From Candidatus Sericytochromatia bacterium (GTDB lineage Bacteria > Cyanobacteriota > Sericytochromatia > UBA7694), in NCBI GenBank assembly GCA_018780035.1, contig JADMKE010000016.1, positions 372,001 to 436,000 on the forward strand: a DNA stretch of 64,000 nucleotides. The letters run 5' to 3'. A program made the position numbers and the translations under genes. Under the pieces are notes generated by a model. It made no database searches. It was given only the letters and a program-made list of their open reading frames with translations, and was not told where the DNA came from. Of the stretch, positions 8,231 to 16,898 are shown piece by piece. How positions within the stretch are numbered: the stretch's first letter is position 1; each line of letters opens with the position of its first letter.

Positions 8231-8239
8231 TGGTATTCT
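8231..8239 (+). promoter_or_regulatory. Extended -10 promoter element
   Basis: TGGTATTCT fits an extended -10 (TGn-TATTCT). It ends 7 bases before ATG 8247, so the transcript would start at or next to the start codon. No -35 match or ribosome-binding site is seen. Confidence 0.45.
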
Positions 8240-8246
8240 GGAACAC

Positions 8247-8804
8247 ATGAGAAAATTTCAGTGGAAATCCCTGGCTGTTTGCGGTCTGATGACTGCTTCT
8301 TTGGCGTTTCCTGCTCAGGCCGCACCCGAGCAGCCAGAGCAGAGCAGCCCTCTTTTTTCAACGACGTTGAGCCTGTCTGAAAAGATCGAACTGGCCCAAC
8401 TTGATCGGCGTCGGCAGGAGACCCTGAGCGAAATGAAACGCGATCCTGCACGGGCGCTTTTGCTCTCTACGCTGTATCCCGGTCTGGGGCAGCTTTATGT
8501 GGGCAATGACAATCCCCGTGCATTCTGGATCATGGGGGGGGGAACTGTTCTTTTGGCAGGTGGTTTGGCTGGTTTTGCACTGCTATCAAATCGACCGCAA
8601 GAGGCGGCTGGCTTGGGCAATTTGATGATTACCCTGACACTGCTGGGTTACCATCTCTGGAATATCCGTGATGCCTATGTCATGACCGACGAGTATAACC
8701 GCATGTTGGAAGACAAATACCGTATCAGTGAGTTGTTGGCCCCATTTTCACTGACGACCAGTCTCGACAAAACCCCTGTTTTGAGCTATTCTTTCAGCCT
8801 CTAG
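8247..8804 (+). CDS. Small exported membrane protein with PGxGQxY motif
   Basis: 185 residues. A signal peptide (MRKFQWKSLAVCGLMTASLAFPAQA) is followed by a short acidic linker and a helix (EKIELAQLDRRRQETLSEM). The core (about residues 68-145) has STLYPGLGQLYVG, then two hydrophobic helices and a polar turn with NIRDAYV. This PG.GQ.Y pattern followed by helices is seen in DUF5683/TM2-like small membrane proteins, whose function is not known. The start is fixed by the signal peptide. The gene seems to have no ribosome-binding site and may be leaderless. It converges on the hybrid kinase gene. Confidence 0.7.
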   Translation: MRKFQWKSLAVCGLMTASLAFPAQAAPEQPEQSSPLFSTTLSLSEKIELAQLDRRRQETLSEMKRDPARALLLSTLYPGLGQLYVGNDNPRAFWIMGGGTVLLAGGLAGFALLSNRPQEAAGLGNLMITLTLLGYHLWNIRDAYVMTDEYNRMLEDKYRISELLAPFSLTTSLDKTPVLSYSFSL

Positions 8805-8827
8805 TCCAGTCTCTGGTTTAGCCTCTC

Positions 8828-8860
8828 AATTGCTTGCTCTGAACTAACTTGCAAGCAATT
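8828..8860 (+). terminator. 10-bp perfect inverted repeat between convergent genes
   Basis: AATTGCTTGC (8828-8837), 13-base loop, GCAAGCAATT (8851-8860). It spans the stop of the hybrid kinase. On the plus strand a TTTTTT run comes 6 bases after the hairpin, so it may stop transcription from the 8247 gene. The U-tract is not directly adjacent, so efficiency is uncertain. Confidence 0.5.
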
Positions 8861-10892
8861 CGCGCATTTTTTGCGCCAGTTCGTGGAGCGGAAAGGGTTT
8901 GTGCAGACATTGTTTGGCACCCGCCGCGAGAATCTTTTCGCGGTGACCAGAGCCTGCCAATGCGGTCAGGGCCATGACCGGAATATCTTCGTGGCCCTGG
9001 GCCTGCAAATGATTCAACACCTCGTAACCATTGAGGCCTGGCAGATGAATATCCAGCAGAATTAAGTCAGGCCAGGGACTGTTGAGTTGAATTGCTTCAT
9101 AGCCGGTTTGAGCCACTTGCACTTCATATCCCAATTCAGACAGGTACGATTCCAGCATAAAGACATTTTCGGACTGGTCTTCGACCAATAAAATGCGCTC
9201 GCCCTGTCCCCGTGGTGCAGAGGGGTGGGCTGTATTTTGGGGGTGAATGTCGTTCTGTTCCAGGGGATTCCAAGGCAGGTAAAGGGCAAAACAGCTGCCC
9301 TGGCCGGGATGGCTTTCAACACGGATTTTTCCAGCATGCAATTGGGTCAGGTGGCGCACCAGTGCAAGTCCCAGGCCGGTGCCGCCGGCGTGGCGATTAA
9401 GGCCGCTGTCGAGTTGAATGAATGGCTTAAAGATTTGTTCCTGATCTTCACTGGCGATACCAATCCCGGTATCTTCGACTTCGATGATCACCTCTTGGGT
9501 GGCTTCACTCAAACGGGTGCGCAAACAAATTTGCCCACCGGGCCAGGTAAATTTGACCGCGTTGCTGAGCAAATTGACCAAAATCTGTTTGATGCGAATG
9601 CGGTCGGCATGAATCCAGAGTGGCTCGGGAAAGGCTTCGTAGCGCAGAGTCTGGCGTTTGATCAGGGCCATTTGGCGCACCAAACGCAGGCTGTTTTCAC
9701 AGACATCATCGAGCAGCAAGGGCTCTGGTCGCAGAGAAAGGTGCCCAGCCCCGATTTTGGCCAGGTCGAGAATATCGTTGATCAGAGACAGAAGGTGCTG
9801 CCCGCTGTCGTGAATGGTATTTAAAAATTGTAGGTTTTGTGTGCTGGGCTCTTTGTCCAAAAGCAGTTCGGTCAATCCCAAAATCGCTGTTAGGGGGGTG
9901 CGCAATTCGTGGCTCATATTTGCCAAAAATTCGTCTTTGATGTGCACTGCATGTGCCAATTCGGCGTTGGTCTGTTTGAGCTGCTGCTCCATTTGGGTGC
10001 ACTGCACAATTTCAGTTTCTAATTCGCGTGTCCGTTCCCGTACGCGCTCTTCTAAGCCTGAATTGAGGGAGATTAACTCCTGTTCGGCCTGTTTGCGTTT
10101 GGTGATGTCTTCGGTAACGGCCAATATGCCGTTGGCTTGGCCCTGCTCATCGTAGAGCGGAGCCATATTCAGGCTTAAAAACAGATCTTGGCCTTGGCGG
10201 TTTTTTCGCACCACCTCAACCCCTTGGTAGCTTTGACCGGCCAGAACCTGGAGGCGCAGCCGATTAAATTCTTCGCTGTGTTCGGGCTGAACAATCGGCA
10301 GTGGATTGCCCAGTGCTTCGGCCTGTGAAAAACCAAAAACAGTTTCTGCTGCTGGATTCCAACTGGTGACAATGCCTGTGGTTGTGACCGAATAAACAGG
10401 CAAAGGTGAGGCTTCAACGATGGCCGTCAAAAGTTCTTGGGCTTGACGGGCTGAGTGGGAATGGGAATGAGGCAGAGACTCTAAACAACCCAAAACAGCC
10501 AGACCTGTGTTGTCTTGGATCCGACTCAGGGTCAGACGAAATTTCATTTCACTGCCTGAGACATGGCGACAAGACACCACCAGGGCTTGGGGCAGTTTCT
10601 CTGGCTGCTTGAGCAAAGCAGTCACAGTGCTGGCGTCTTCGGGGAAGAGATTCTGCCACCCAGCAGACGAACTGAGCAAGGTATCTTGGCCGTAACCCGT
10701 CTGTTGCAAGAGCTGGGGGCTGGCAAAAAAGAGCAGGGGCTCTTGCGTTGGTGTTGGCGTCGGCTGTGGAGGGCTGTGCCATACCAATGTCATCACGGGC
10801 ATTTGTGCCAAGAGGTCTAAAGAACCCGAACCCAATCCTGTGCTGTGATCAAACATCCTGTCAGACCGTGACCCTCTAGAAAGTGGGGGCAC
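8844..10892 (-). CDS. Hybrid sensor histidine kinase (PAS-PAS-HisKA-HATPase-receiver)
   Basis: 682 residues without membrane helices, so a cytoplasmic sensor. Two PAS-type regions come first (about 20-130 and 150-270; the second includes SPLPVYSVTTTGIVTSWN and ends with a PAC motif, GILAVTEDITKRKQAE). A coiled coil follows, then HisKA with MSHELRTPLTAILGL, the N box LVNLLSNAVKFT, G1 DTGIGIA and G2 GGTGLGLALV. The C-terminal receiver has the acceptor Asp in LILLDIHLPGLNG and Lys in LHKPF. The start is taken as GTG 10892 because AGGAAAAGGA lies just upstream; ATG 10856 is the alternative. No output partner is encoded nearby. The signal is probably a redox or small-molecule cue bound by PAS; this is inference. 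Confidence 0.93.
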   Translation of the reverse strand: MPPLSRGSRSDRMFDHSTGLGSGSLDLLAQMPVMTLVWHSPPQPTPTPTQEPLLFFASPQLLQQTGYGQDTLLSSSAGWQNLFPEDASTVTALLKQPEKLPQALVVSCRHVSGSEMKFRLTLSRIQDNTGLAVLGCLESLPHSHSHSARQAQELLTAIVEASPLPVYSVTTTGIVTSWNPAAETVFGFSQAEALGNPLPIVQPEHSEEFNRLRLQVLAGQSYQGVEVVRKNRQGQDLFLSLNMAPLYDEQGQANGILAVTEDITKRKQAEQELISLNSGLEERVRERTRELETEIVQCTQMEQQLKQTNAELAHAVHIKDEFLANMSHELRTPLTAILGLTELLLDKEPSTQNLQFLNTIHDSGQHLLSLINDILDLAKIGAGHLSLRPEPLLLDDVCENSLRLVRQMALIKRQTLRYEAFPEPLWIHADRIRIKQILVNLLSNAVKFTWPGGQICLRTRLSEATQEVIIEVEDTGIGIASEDQEQIFKPFIQLDSGLNRHAGGTGLGLALVRHLTQLHAGKIRVESHPGQGSCFALYLPWNPLEQNDIHPQNTAHPSAPRGQGERILLVEDQSENVFMLESYLSELGYEVQVAQTGYEAIQLNSPWPDLILLDIHLPGLNGYEVLNHLQAQGHEDIPVMALTALAGSGHREKILAAGAKQCLHKPFPLHELAQKMRELLAS

Positions 10893-11012
10893 AGTTTTCC
10901 TTTTCCTGTTGATGGTAGCTTTATTTTAATCTGAATTGCCCTCAAAATACAAACCCATCTTGCTTCTGGGTGTGTTAGCTTGACTAGGGATTTTACGCTT
11001 TAGGGGGAAATT

Positions 11013-12275
11013 ATGGACGCAAGCACGCAAAACGGGGCTTTTTTTCTCAGCGATATTGCTGAGTTGGTGACCATGTTTATTCCGGGTCAGTCTGGCCCGA
11101 TCTTGCCCTCACAAATGGGGCAGGTTCAGATTCTGCAAACGGCCTATCTCGAAATAGCAGCGGGCCAGATCGTGGGCATGGGCCCGATGGCGGAACTTAA
11201 AAATACCCAGAACCTGCCCACGGTCTCTGTCCAAGGCCGCACCGTTTTGCCCGGCCTGGTGGACCCCCACACCCATTTGGTCTTTGCAGGTACCCGCGAG
11301 CATGAACTGGTTCAGCGCATTCGCACCGCCCGCAATCAGCCCAAAGATCAGCGCATGGCGGGAGGCATCAATTTTACCGTCAGCAAAACCCGTGAAGCCT
11401 CTTTTGCCGATTTGCAGCAGGCGGCGCTGGGCCGCTTGGCGCGGATGTTGGCCCATGGAACCACCACGGCTGAAGCCAAAAGTGGCTATGGCCTCAATTT
11501 GGACCATGAGTTGCGCCTGCTGGAAGTGGTGGCCAGTTTGGGCGGTCAGCCGATTGAGCTGGTCTCGACTTTTTTGGGGGCCCATGCTGTGCCTGCTGGC
11601 CATTCCCAGGCTGATTATGTCGAAGAAGTGCTGGCCATGATTCCGATTGTGGCTGAGCGCAAATTGGCGGAGTTTTGTGATGTCTTTTGTGAGCAGGGCT
11701 TTTTTACTCCCGAAGAGACCCGGCGGATTTTGCTCAAGGCCCGCGAACACGGCCTCAAACTCAAGCTCCATGCCGATGAATTGGCCGCTTCTGGGGGGTC
11801 AATTCTGGCGGGTGAGTTGGCGGCTGTTTCAGCAGATCATTTGCAATTTGCCCCGCCTGAAGGGCTGCAAAAGATGAAGGCTGCAGGCACGATTCCTGTG
11901 CTTTTGCCCGGCACGGCTTTTTATCTGGGGCTGCCTTATGCTGATACGGTAGCCATGCGTGAACTGGATTTGCCCTTGGCCATCTCAACCGATCTCAATC
12001 CGGGGGGCTGTTATTGTGAATCGCAGCTCTTTATGTGCGTTTTGGCCTGTACCCAGATGGGTATGTTGCCGATCGAGGCCCTGGTGGGGGTTACCGTTAA
12101 CGCAGCCTGGGCAATTGACCGTGGCCAAAGTGCGGGGGTAATTGCACCTGGGCGACAGGCCGATCTGGTGGTCTTGGATACACCCAATCACATGGGCGTG
12201 CCCTATCATTTTGGCGTGAATCTGGTGCACAGCGTTTACAAACGCGGCAAAAAAGTCTGGGAACCTAAAATCTAA
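11013..12275 (+). CDS. hutI: Imidazolonepropionase HutI
   Basis: 420 residues, the usual length. It hydrolyses 4-imidazolone-5-propanoate to N-formimino-L-glutamate in histidine degradation. Amidohydrolase motifs are LPGLVDPHTHLVFAG (metal His pair), GGINFTVSKTREAS, TTTAEAKSGYGLN, FLGAHAVP, KLHADELAASGG, VSADHLQ and the metal Asp in ISTDLNPGG. The start ATG follows AGGGGG. No hutH, hutU or hutG gene is seen in the window, so the pathway genes are scattered or the enzyme works alone. It is followed after 61 bases by glmS. Confidence 0.96.
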   Translation: MDASTQNGAFFLSDIAELVTMFIPGQSGPILPSQMGQVQILQTAYLEIAAGQIVGMGPMAELKNTQNLPTVSVQGRTVLPGLVDPHTHLVFAGTREHELVQRIRTARNQPKDQRMAGGINFTVSKTREASFADLQQAALGRLARMLAHGTTTAEAKSGYGLNLDHELRLLEVVASLGGQPIELVSTFLGAHAVPAGHSQADYVEEVLAMIPIVAERKLAEFCDVFCEQGFFTPEETRRILLKAREHGLKLKLHADELAASGGSILAGELAAVSADHLQFAPPEGLQKMKAAGTIPVLLPGTAFYLGLPYADTVAMRELDLPLAISTDLNPGGCYCESQLFMCVLACTQMGMLPIEALVGVTVNAAWAIDRGQSAGVIAPGRQADLVVLDTPNHMGVPYHFGVNLVHSVYKRGKKVWEPKI

Positions 12276-12336
12276 CACCTGCCCTGCTTTTGGATTATAC
12301 TTGCAGTGTGATGGCATTTTTAAAGGAATAAAGCTG

Positions 12337-14178
12337 ATGTGTGGAATTATTGGTTATATTGGGCATGAACCCAACCCCGAAATTGTAGATATTTTAATCG
12401 ACGGCCTGCAGAGACTGGAGTACCGGGGTTATGACTCCGCCGGTGTGGCTGTCATGACCGAAGCCGGCTTGGAACTGCAGCGCGAAGTGGGCAAACTGAG
12501 CAATTTGGTCAAAAAATTGGCCAGTATTGAGTTGATTGGCCGCGCTGGGATTGGACATACCCGCTGGGCCACCCACGGTCGCCCAACTGAATACAATGCA
12601 CACCCGCATACAGATCCCGATAAACAGCTGGTTGTGGTTCACAACGGCATTATCGAAAATTACCTCGATCTCAAAGAAGAATTGGCGGCCTTGGGCCATC
12701 AATTTGCCTCCGAAACCGATACCGAAGTGATTGCCCACCTGATTTCTCATTATTATCAGGGCGATCTCAAAGAAGCTGTACAAAAAACATTGCTGCGCTT
12801 AGAAGGGGCTTATTCGATTTGTGTGATGCATGTCAAAGAGCCCAATTATTTGGTAGCAGCGAAAACCAGCAGTCCGCTTTTGTTGGGCAAAGGCGACGGC
12901 GTGAATTTTATCGCCTCGGATATTCCCGCGATTTTGCGCCACACCCGCGACATTATCTACCTCGAAGATGGCGATATGGCTGTGGTTTATCCCGATAAGC
13001 TTGAGCTTTTCCGGATCGACGGCACCCCCCTTGAGCGGCCTGTCCAGCACATCGACTGGAACCTTGTGGCCGCTGAGAAAATGGGCTATGACCACTTCAT
13101 GCTTAAAGAAATTCACGAACAGCCTGCGGCCTTTTCCCAAACCCTTGGCGGACGTATTTCCGAAGGCCACCAGCGCTTGTATCTGGACGAGATCAATCTC
13201 ACCCCAGAACAGCTCAAAGGCCTCAATCGGATCTATATCGTGGCCTGTGGCACGGCCTATTATGCCGGTATGGTGGGCAAATACCTGATCGAAAAATTCG
13301 CACGTATTCCGGTTGAGGTCGATGTTGCCTCTGAATTCCGCTACCGCAATCCGATCCTCGATGGCCAGACCCTGGTGATTGCGATCAGCCAATCGGGTGA
13401 AACCGCGGATACCTTAACGGCCATGAAATTGGCCAAACAGCAGGGTGCTTTGACCATGGGGGTGATCAATGTCAAAGGCAGTGCGATCACCCGCGTGACC
13501 GATGGCACCTTGTACATCCATGCCGGGCCTGAGATCAGTGTTGCTTCGACCAAAGCCTTTATTGCCATGCTGGCAGCTGTCAATTTGCTGGCTTTGCACT
13601 TTGCCCAGGTGCGTGAGCAGATTTCGTTGCCCGAGCTTACCGCTGCGATGCATGAATTGCGCCGCTTGCCCCGCCTGATGGAAGAGACCCTCCATGCTGT
13701 CGAAGCGCCCGTTAATGCGCTTTCCACGGTCTTGCTGCGCTACCATCATTGTCTCTATTTGGGCCGGGGTATCAATTTCCCGATTGCTCTCGAAGGGGCA
13801 CTCAAACTCAAAGAAATTTCATATATTCACGCCGAAGGCTATGCCGCTGGCGAAATGAAACACGGCCCGATTGCCCTGATCGATGCTTTGATGCCCGTGA
13901 TTGCAGTGGTCACTGAAGGGGATGCCTACGACAAAGTGATCAGCAACCTCAAAGAAGTCAGAGCCCGCGATGGCTTGGTGATCGCTGTGGCCACCGTTGG
14001 AGATGAGCGCATCAAAGACGTGGCCAACGAAGTGATTTATGTGCCCGCTGTGCCCGAATGGCTCTCTCCGGTGATCAACGTCATCCCATTGCAGCTCTTG
14101 GCCTATTATGTGGCTCTGCGCCGGGGCTACGATGTCGATCAGCCCCGCAATCTGGCCAAGTCTGTCACGGTGGAATAA
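12337..14178 (+). CDS. glmS: Glutamine-fructose-6-phosphate aminotransferase GlmS
   Basis: 613 residues. It makes glucosamine-6-phosphate from fructose-6-phosphate and glutamine, the first step to UDP-GlcNAc for peptidoglycan and LPS. ATG 12337 is the start because the mature enzyme must begin with the nucleophile Cys (MCGIIGYIG), and AAGGA (12323-12327) is well placed. The glutaminase domain shows GLQRLEYRGYDSAG, HTRWATHG and HNGIIEN. The two SIS domains show ISQSGETADT, ASTKAF and YAAGEMKHGPIALI, and the end is PRNLAKSVTVE, as usual. No glmS ribozyme is possible in the 61-base gap upstream. The C-terminal codons run directly into the next gene. Confidence 0.98.
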   Translation: MCGIIGYIGHEPNPEIVDILIDGLQRLEYRGYDSAGVAVMTEAGLELQREVGKLSNLVKKLASIELIGRAGIGHTRWATHGRPTEYNAHPHTDPDKQLVVVHNGIIENYLDLKEELAALGHQFASETDTEVIAHLISHYYQGDLKEAVQKTLLRLEGAYSICVMHVKEPNYLVAAKTSSPLLLGKGDGVNFIASDIPAILRHTRDIIYLEDGDMAVVYPDKLELFRIDGTPLERPVQHIDWNLVAAEKMGYDHFMLKEIHEQPAAFSQTLGGRISEGHQRLYLDEINLTPEQLKGLNRIYIVACGTAYYAGMVGKYLIEKFARIPVEVDVASEFRYRNPILDGQTLVIAISQSGETADTLTAMKLAKQQGALTMGVINVKGSAITRVTDGTLYIHAGPEISVASTKAFIAMLAAVNLLALHFAQVREQISLPELTAAMHELRRLPRLMEETLHAVEAPVNALSTVLLRYHHCLYLGRGINFPIALEGALKLKEISYIHAEGYAAGEMKHGPIALIDALMPVIAVVTEGDAYDKVISNLKEVRARDGLVIAVATVGDERIKDVANEVIYVPAVPEWLSPVINVIPLQLLAYYVALRRGYDVDQPRNLAKSVTVE

Positions 14179-14182
14179 CACG

Positions 14183-14770
14183 TTGCCACGGGGGATTTGG
14201 TACTTGTGGGGAGGGTTCTTGCTCGCTTTTTGCTTGCAATTGCCAGTCTGGGTTTGGGCACCCATGCCAGCCCAGGCCCAAGAGAGTGCTCCCCCCGCTG
14301 AGACCCCCGCTGCAACCGAGCCCCCGCTCTATGTCTCACAATGGTATATTGGGCCTGTGTTTAAACGGGATGGCATCGGCTATGACAGCGTCAAGAATCA
14401 GGCCCTTGCGGGTGAAAATTGGATTGGTTTGCAGACTTTGCATCGTCAAGAAACCTGGTTTGGCTCAGGCGGGCACCTGCTCTTTTCGATGCAAGACAGT
14501 GCAATTGAGCTGGGAATCGATGCCCGTTTGTTTTTGCCCTTGCCCCTGATTGAACCCTATCTGGGGGCCGAACTCAATTATATGACCCGCCATTTTGGCG
14601 GCTTTTCAATTGCCTTGCGTCCAGGCGCGCAATTGCATTTTTTGCCGATGCTCTCGCTGGATGCCTTTGCCCAATTGCGCTACGATCTGTTCAATCTGAC
14701 CTTTGGTAACGGCTCTCGTGGCGATCAGCTGCTTTGGGGGCTGGGGCTCGCCGTTTTGTATAAACTCTAG
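14183..14770 (+). CDS. Exported outer-membrane beta-barrel-like protein
   Basis: About 195 residues. The frame is open well upstream inside glmS, but a TTG at 14183, just after the glmS stop, gives a perfect signal peptide: PRGIWYLWGGFLLAFCLQL with cleavage near PAQA-QE. The start is therefore inferred from the signal; GGTGGA before it is a weak ribosome-binding site. The mature part alternates hydrophobic and polar residues in strands (QWYIGPVFKRDGIGYD, AIELGIDARLFLPLP, EPYLGAELNYMTRHFGG, LDAFAQLRYDLF) and ends in GLGLAVLYKL, as in a small outer-membrane barrel of about eight strands. It is probably co-transcribed with glmS. Function unknown. Confidence 0.65.
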   Translation: MPRGIWYLWGGFLLAFCLQLPVWVWAPMPAQAQESAPPAETPAATEPPLYVSQWYIGPVFKRDGIGYDSVKNQALAGENWIGLQTLHRQETWFGSGGHLLFSMQDSAIELGIDARLFLPLPLIEPYLGAELNYMTRHFGGFSIALRPGAQLHFLPMLSLDAFAQLRYDLFNLTFGNGSRGDQLLWGLGLAVLYKL

Positions 14771-14852
14771 ATTAAAATCTGGGCTTTGGTTTTTTCTGCT
14801 AAGGGTGCTTGTGTGTTGCCGAAACATACATTAAAATACATTTTGACTTCGC

Positions 14853-14879
14853 ATTGCTGCTTTTCTCAGAAAAAGCAAT
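14853..14879 (+). other. Hairpin upstream of the first VOC gene
   Basis: ATTGCT (14853-14858) pairs with AGCAAT (14874-14879), and the inner TTTTC/GAAAA also pairs. It lies after the barrel gene and before the VOC gene. A CTTTTT run about 10 bases downstream makes it a possible but imperfect terminator. Confidence 0.35.
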
Positions 14880-14921
14880 TCTTACGCACTTTTTAAAACA
14901 TTTTCAAAAAAAGAGGATCTC

Positions 14922-15302
14922 ATGTTTCAGGGACTGCGCTCTTTGATCTTTCAGGTGCCCGATCTGGCTGTTGCCCGCAAGTGGTATGTTGAGGTGCTGA
15001 ATTTTGAACCCTATTTTGATGAACCCTTTTATATCGGCTTTAATGTCGGTGGCTATGAATTGGGATTAATGCCCGAAGACCCCGAAAAACCGGCCCCTGT
15101 ACGTGGCAATTCTGTCGCCTGTTATTGGGGGGTGGACGATATTCACGCGGCTTTTGCGCGTTTAAAGGCCTTGGGTGCCGAACCGCAATCTGAGATTGAA
15201 AACGTGGGCGGTGAGATTGAAACGGCCGATTTTTGCGATCCCTGGGGCAATTTCTTTGGGATTATTTACAACCCCGAATTTCAATTGCCCACTCAGGCCT
15301 GA
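14922..15302 (+). CDS. VOC-family (glyoxalase/bleomycin-resistance fold) protein
   Basis: 126 residues, one VOC module made of two beta-alpha-beta-beta-beta halves. It starts LRSLIFQVPDLAVARKWY. Typical landmarks are VPDLAVARKWYVEVLNF, a strand GYELGLM with an acidic residue, and the end AETADFCDPWGNFFGIIYNPEF in degenerate form (ETADFCDPWGNFFGII). VOC proteins include metal-dependent lyases, dioxygenases and drug-binding proteins; the metal ligands are not complete enough to pick one. AGAGGAT precedes the ATG. A second VOC gene follows after 51 bases with its own strong ribosome-binding site; the two may form a pair. Confidence 0.85.
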   Translation: MFQGLRSLIFQVPDLAVARKWYVEVLNFEPYFDEPFYIGFNVGGYELGLMPEDPEKPAPVRGNSVACYWGVDDIHAAFARLKALGAEPQSEIENVGGEIETADFCDPWGNFFGIIYNPEFQLPTQA

Positions 15303-15353
15303 TTTGGGTTTTAAACCTGCAAGCAAGTGCTTTTAAATACCAAGGAGAAGTAA

Positions 15354-15764
15354 ATGAGCGATTTAAAATTGGGCCGTGTGGCTTATTTGATGTTGTTTGT
15401 CAAAGACATGCTCAAAGCTGTAGACTTTTACTCGCGGATTTTGGGTTTGCCAGTGCTGTATCAAGACAGCCACTGGGCTGAATTGCAAGTTGAGGGCTTT
15501 AAATTGGCCCTGCATCTCTCAGAAAACCCCCTTCAGCAGAGTGGTCACAACCATGTGCCTACCCTGATCTTTGGCGTCGAAGATCTTGTTGCTACCCGGC
15601 AGGCCCTGTTGGAGAGTGGGGTGGAAATCTCCAAATTGAGTGTGGTTTCTGAGATGGGGGATGAAATCGGGGTCTCCGCTGATTTCCGCGATCCTGAGGG
15701 CCATGGTTTGAGCATTTTCAGTGTTTTGTCTCGCGAAAGCTGGAATGCCTTGCAGGAAGTCTGA
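15354..15764 (+). CDS. VOC-family (glyoxalase fold) protein
   Basis: 136 residues. Motifs are GRVAYLMLFVKDMLKAV, FYSRILGLPVLYQD, ELQVEGFKLALHLSE (His and Glu at possible metal positions), LIFGVEDLVATRQALLESG and the closing strand DFRDPEGHGLSIF. This is nearer to the glyoxalase I-like/dioxygenase pattern than its neighbour, because the His/Glu ligand spacing is visible. AAGGAG stands 6 bases before the ATG. It is not a recent duplicate of the preceding VOC gene; the two share only fold-level similarity. Confidence 0.87.
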   Translation: MSDLKLGRVAYLMLFVKDMLKAVDFYSRILGLPVLYQDSHWAELQVEGFKLALHLSENPLQQSGHNHVPTLIFGVEDLVATRQALLESGVEISKLSVVSEMGDEIGVSADFRDPEGHGLSIFSVLSRESWNALQEV

Positions 15765-15945
15765 GAGCGAAAGTCCATTTCGGTCTCAGTTGTGTTAAGC
15801 TGAATTCGGCGATAATTGTCATGATTTTGAAATATTAAACAAATTTTAAGCCCTTCTTCCTCTATTTTTAATCTTTCAGCTTCAGAATTCATGACCAGCT
15901 TCCCATAATTGGATCATCTGTGTAGCGTAAAAGAGGAATTTCACC

Positions 15946-16476
15946 ATGCTTCAAACCGTTGGAAACAATCCATTCCCGATTCAACCTGTGCGCCAGGGCG
16001 GTCCCCAGGCTTTTGTTCCCCCTTCAACAGGGCCCTTTAATCCTGCCGCGCCCAAACCTTTGGCCAAAGACTCACTCGATATCAAAGCGCTGGGTATTGG
16101 CGTTTTGGCGGGCAGCTCTGTCTATTTGCCCATGGCCGTGGGCAATTATACATTGAGCAACAAAGCCGGGCACTCTCTTCTGGATTCTTTAAAAGCCCCC
16201 CTGATGGAAAAAAGCACGCTGGCCATGATGGGCGGGGCCGCTTTGGCGGGTGGCATTGTGGGCGCCGTTGCTGGACGCAATACCGATAGCACGGCTGAGG
16301 CCTTGACCACGGGTGCGATGGTGGGCATGACCGTGGGTGCTTTGGGCGGTGTGGCTGTTGCGCTCAGCACCAAAGCCATGACCCCGGCTCAGGGTGCCAT
16401 GCGTGGGGCTATGCTCGGTGGTTTTACCGGCGGAGCTGGTGGTACAGGCGCTTATCTCCTGCGTGAAGGCAAATAG
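15946..16476 (+). CDS. Signal-less Gly/Ala-rich protein with glycine-zipper-like segments
   Basis: 176 residues. The first 45 residues are polar and proline-rich (QPVRQGGPQAFVPP), without a signal peptide. The rest is hydrophobic and full of small residues: IKALGIGVLAGSSVYL, MMGGAALAGGIVGAVAG, TTGAMVGMTVGALGG and MRGAMLGGFTGGAGG. Such GxxxG arrays pack tightly in membranes or form glycine zippers. The architecture (Pro-rich soluble head, Gly/Ala-rich tail) closely resembles that of the LysM protein at 59600-60361. AGAGGAA precedes the ATG, and a strong terminator follows at 16513, so it is a single-gene unit. No known family. Confidence 0.65.
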   Translation: MLQTVGNNPFPIQPVRQGGPQAFVPPSTGPFNPAAPKPLAKDSLDIKALGIGVLAGSSVYLPMAVGNYTLSNKAGHSLLDSLKAPLMEKSTLAMMGGAALAGGIVGAVAGRNTDSTAEALTTGAMVGMTVGALGGVAVALSTKAMTPAQGAMRGAMLGGFTGGAGGTGAYLLREGK

Positions 16477-16504
16477 TCGGGCTTTAAAAATTTCTCTCTC
16501 AAGG

Positions 16505-16882
16505 CTATGACTGGCGCTCCCGATTGCGGAGCGCCTTTAATTTTTGCCAACTTTCGTCATTGGCGGCCAGACGCTCGACAATACCATTCCCCAAGATCGA
16601 GGTCTGAAAAATTTCTTCGACATCGTCGGGGGTGACCCCCACGTACCAGAGATCTTGGGGGTAAATCACGACCACAGCCCCCAATTCACAGGCATCCAAA
16701 CAGCCTGTTTTGCTGGCACGCATCCGGCCTTTGAGCCCATGTTGTTTGAGTAACTCTGCCAATTTGATTCGAATTTCGTGGCCACCACAGCGGGCACAAC
16801 TGCCTTTGGGGCTGTCTTCTGCCCGTTCGTTGGTACAGACCAGGATGTGTTTCTCAAACAGGGGGGTGGGGGCATGACTCAT
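16505..16882 (-). CDS. Thioredoxin-like [2Fe-2S] ferredoxin
   Basis: 125 residues. The pattern HILVCTN...SCARCGG...SKTGCLDACELG shows the four Cys of a thioredoxin-like 2Fe-2S ferredoxin, as in stand-alone proteins and in NuoE/HoxE-type subunits. The end of the domain is VVIYPQDLWYVGVTPDDVEEI. It carries electrons in the cytoplasm. It lies 16 bases after the acyl-CoA dehydrogenase and is probably co-transcribed with it, so it could take electrons from that flavoenzyme; that link is inferred. The last codons overlap the terminator of the convergent 15946 gene. Confidence 0.9.
   Translation of the reverse strand: MSHAPTPLFEKHILVCTNERAEDSPKGSCARCGGHEIRIKLAELLKQHGLKGRMRASKTGCLDACELGAVVVIYPQDLWYVGVTPDDVEEIFQTSILGNGIVERLAANDESWQKLKALRNRERQS
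16513..16545 (+). terminator. Rho-independent terminator after the 15946 gene
   Basis: GGCGCTCC (16513-16520), 7-base loop, GGAGCGCC (16528-16535), then TTTAATTTTT. Only the plus strand has a U-rich tail, so it serves the 15946 gene. It lies inside the last codons of the convergent ferredoxin gene. Confidence 0.88.
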
Positions 16883-16898
16883 TTTCTCTGTGTTCTTT

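Noticed and set aside
12301-12336. Longer GlmS start at TTG 12301
   Set aside because: GlmS needs the catalytic Cys directly after the first Met, which only ATG 12337 gives.
12276-12336. glmS ribozyme-riboswitch
   Set aside because: The gap is only 61 bases, too short for the ribozyme, and its conserved core is not visible.
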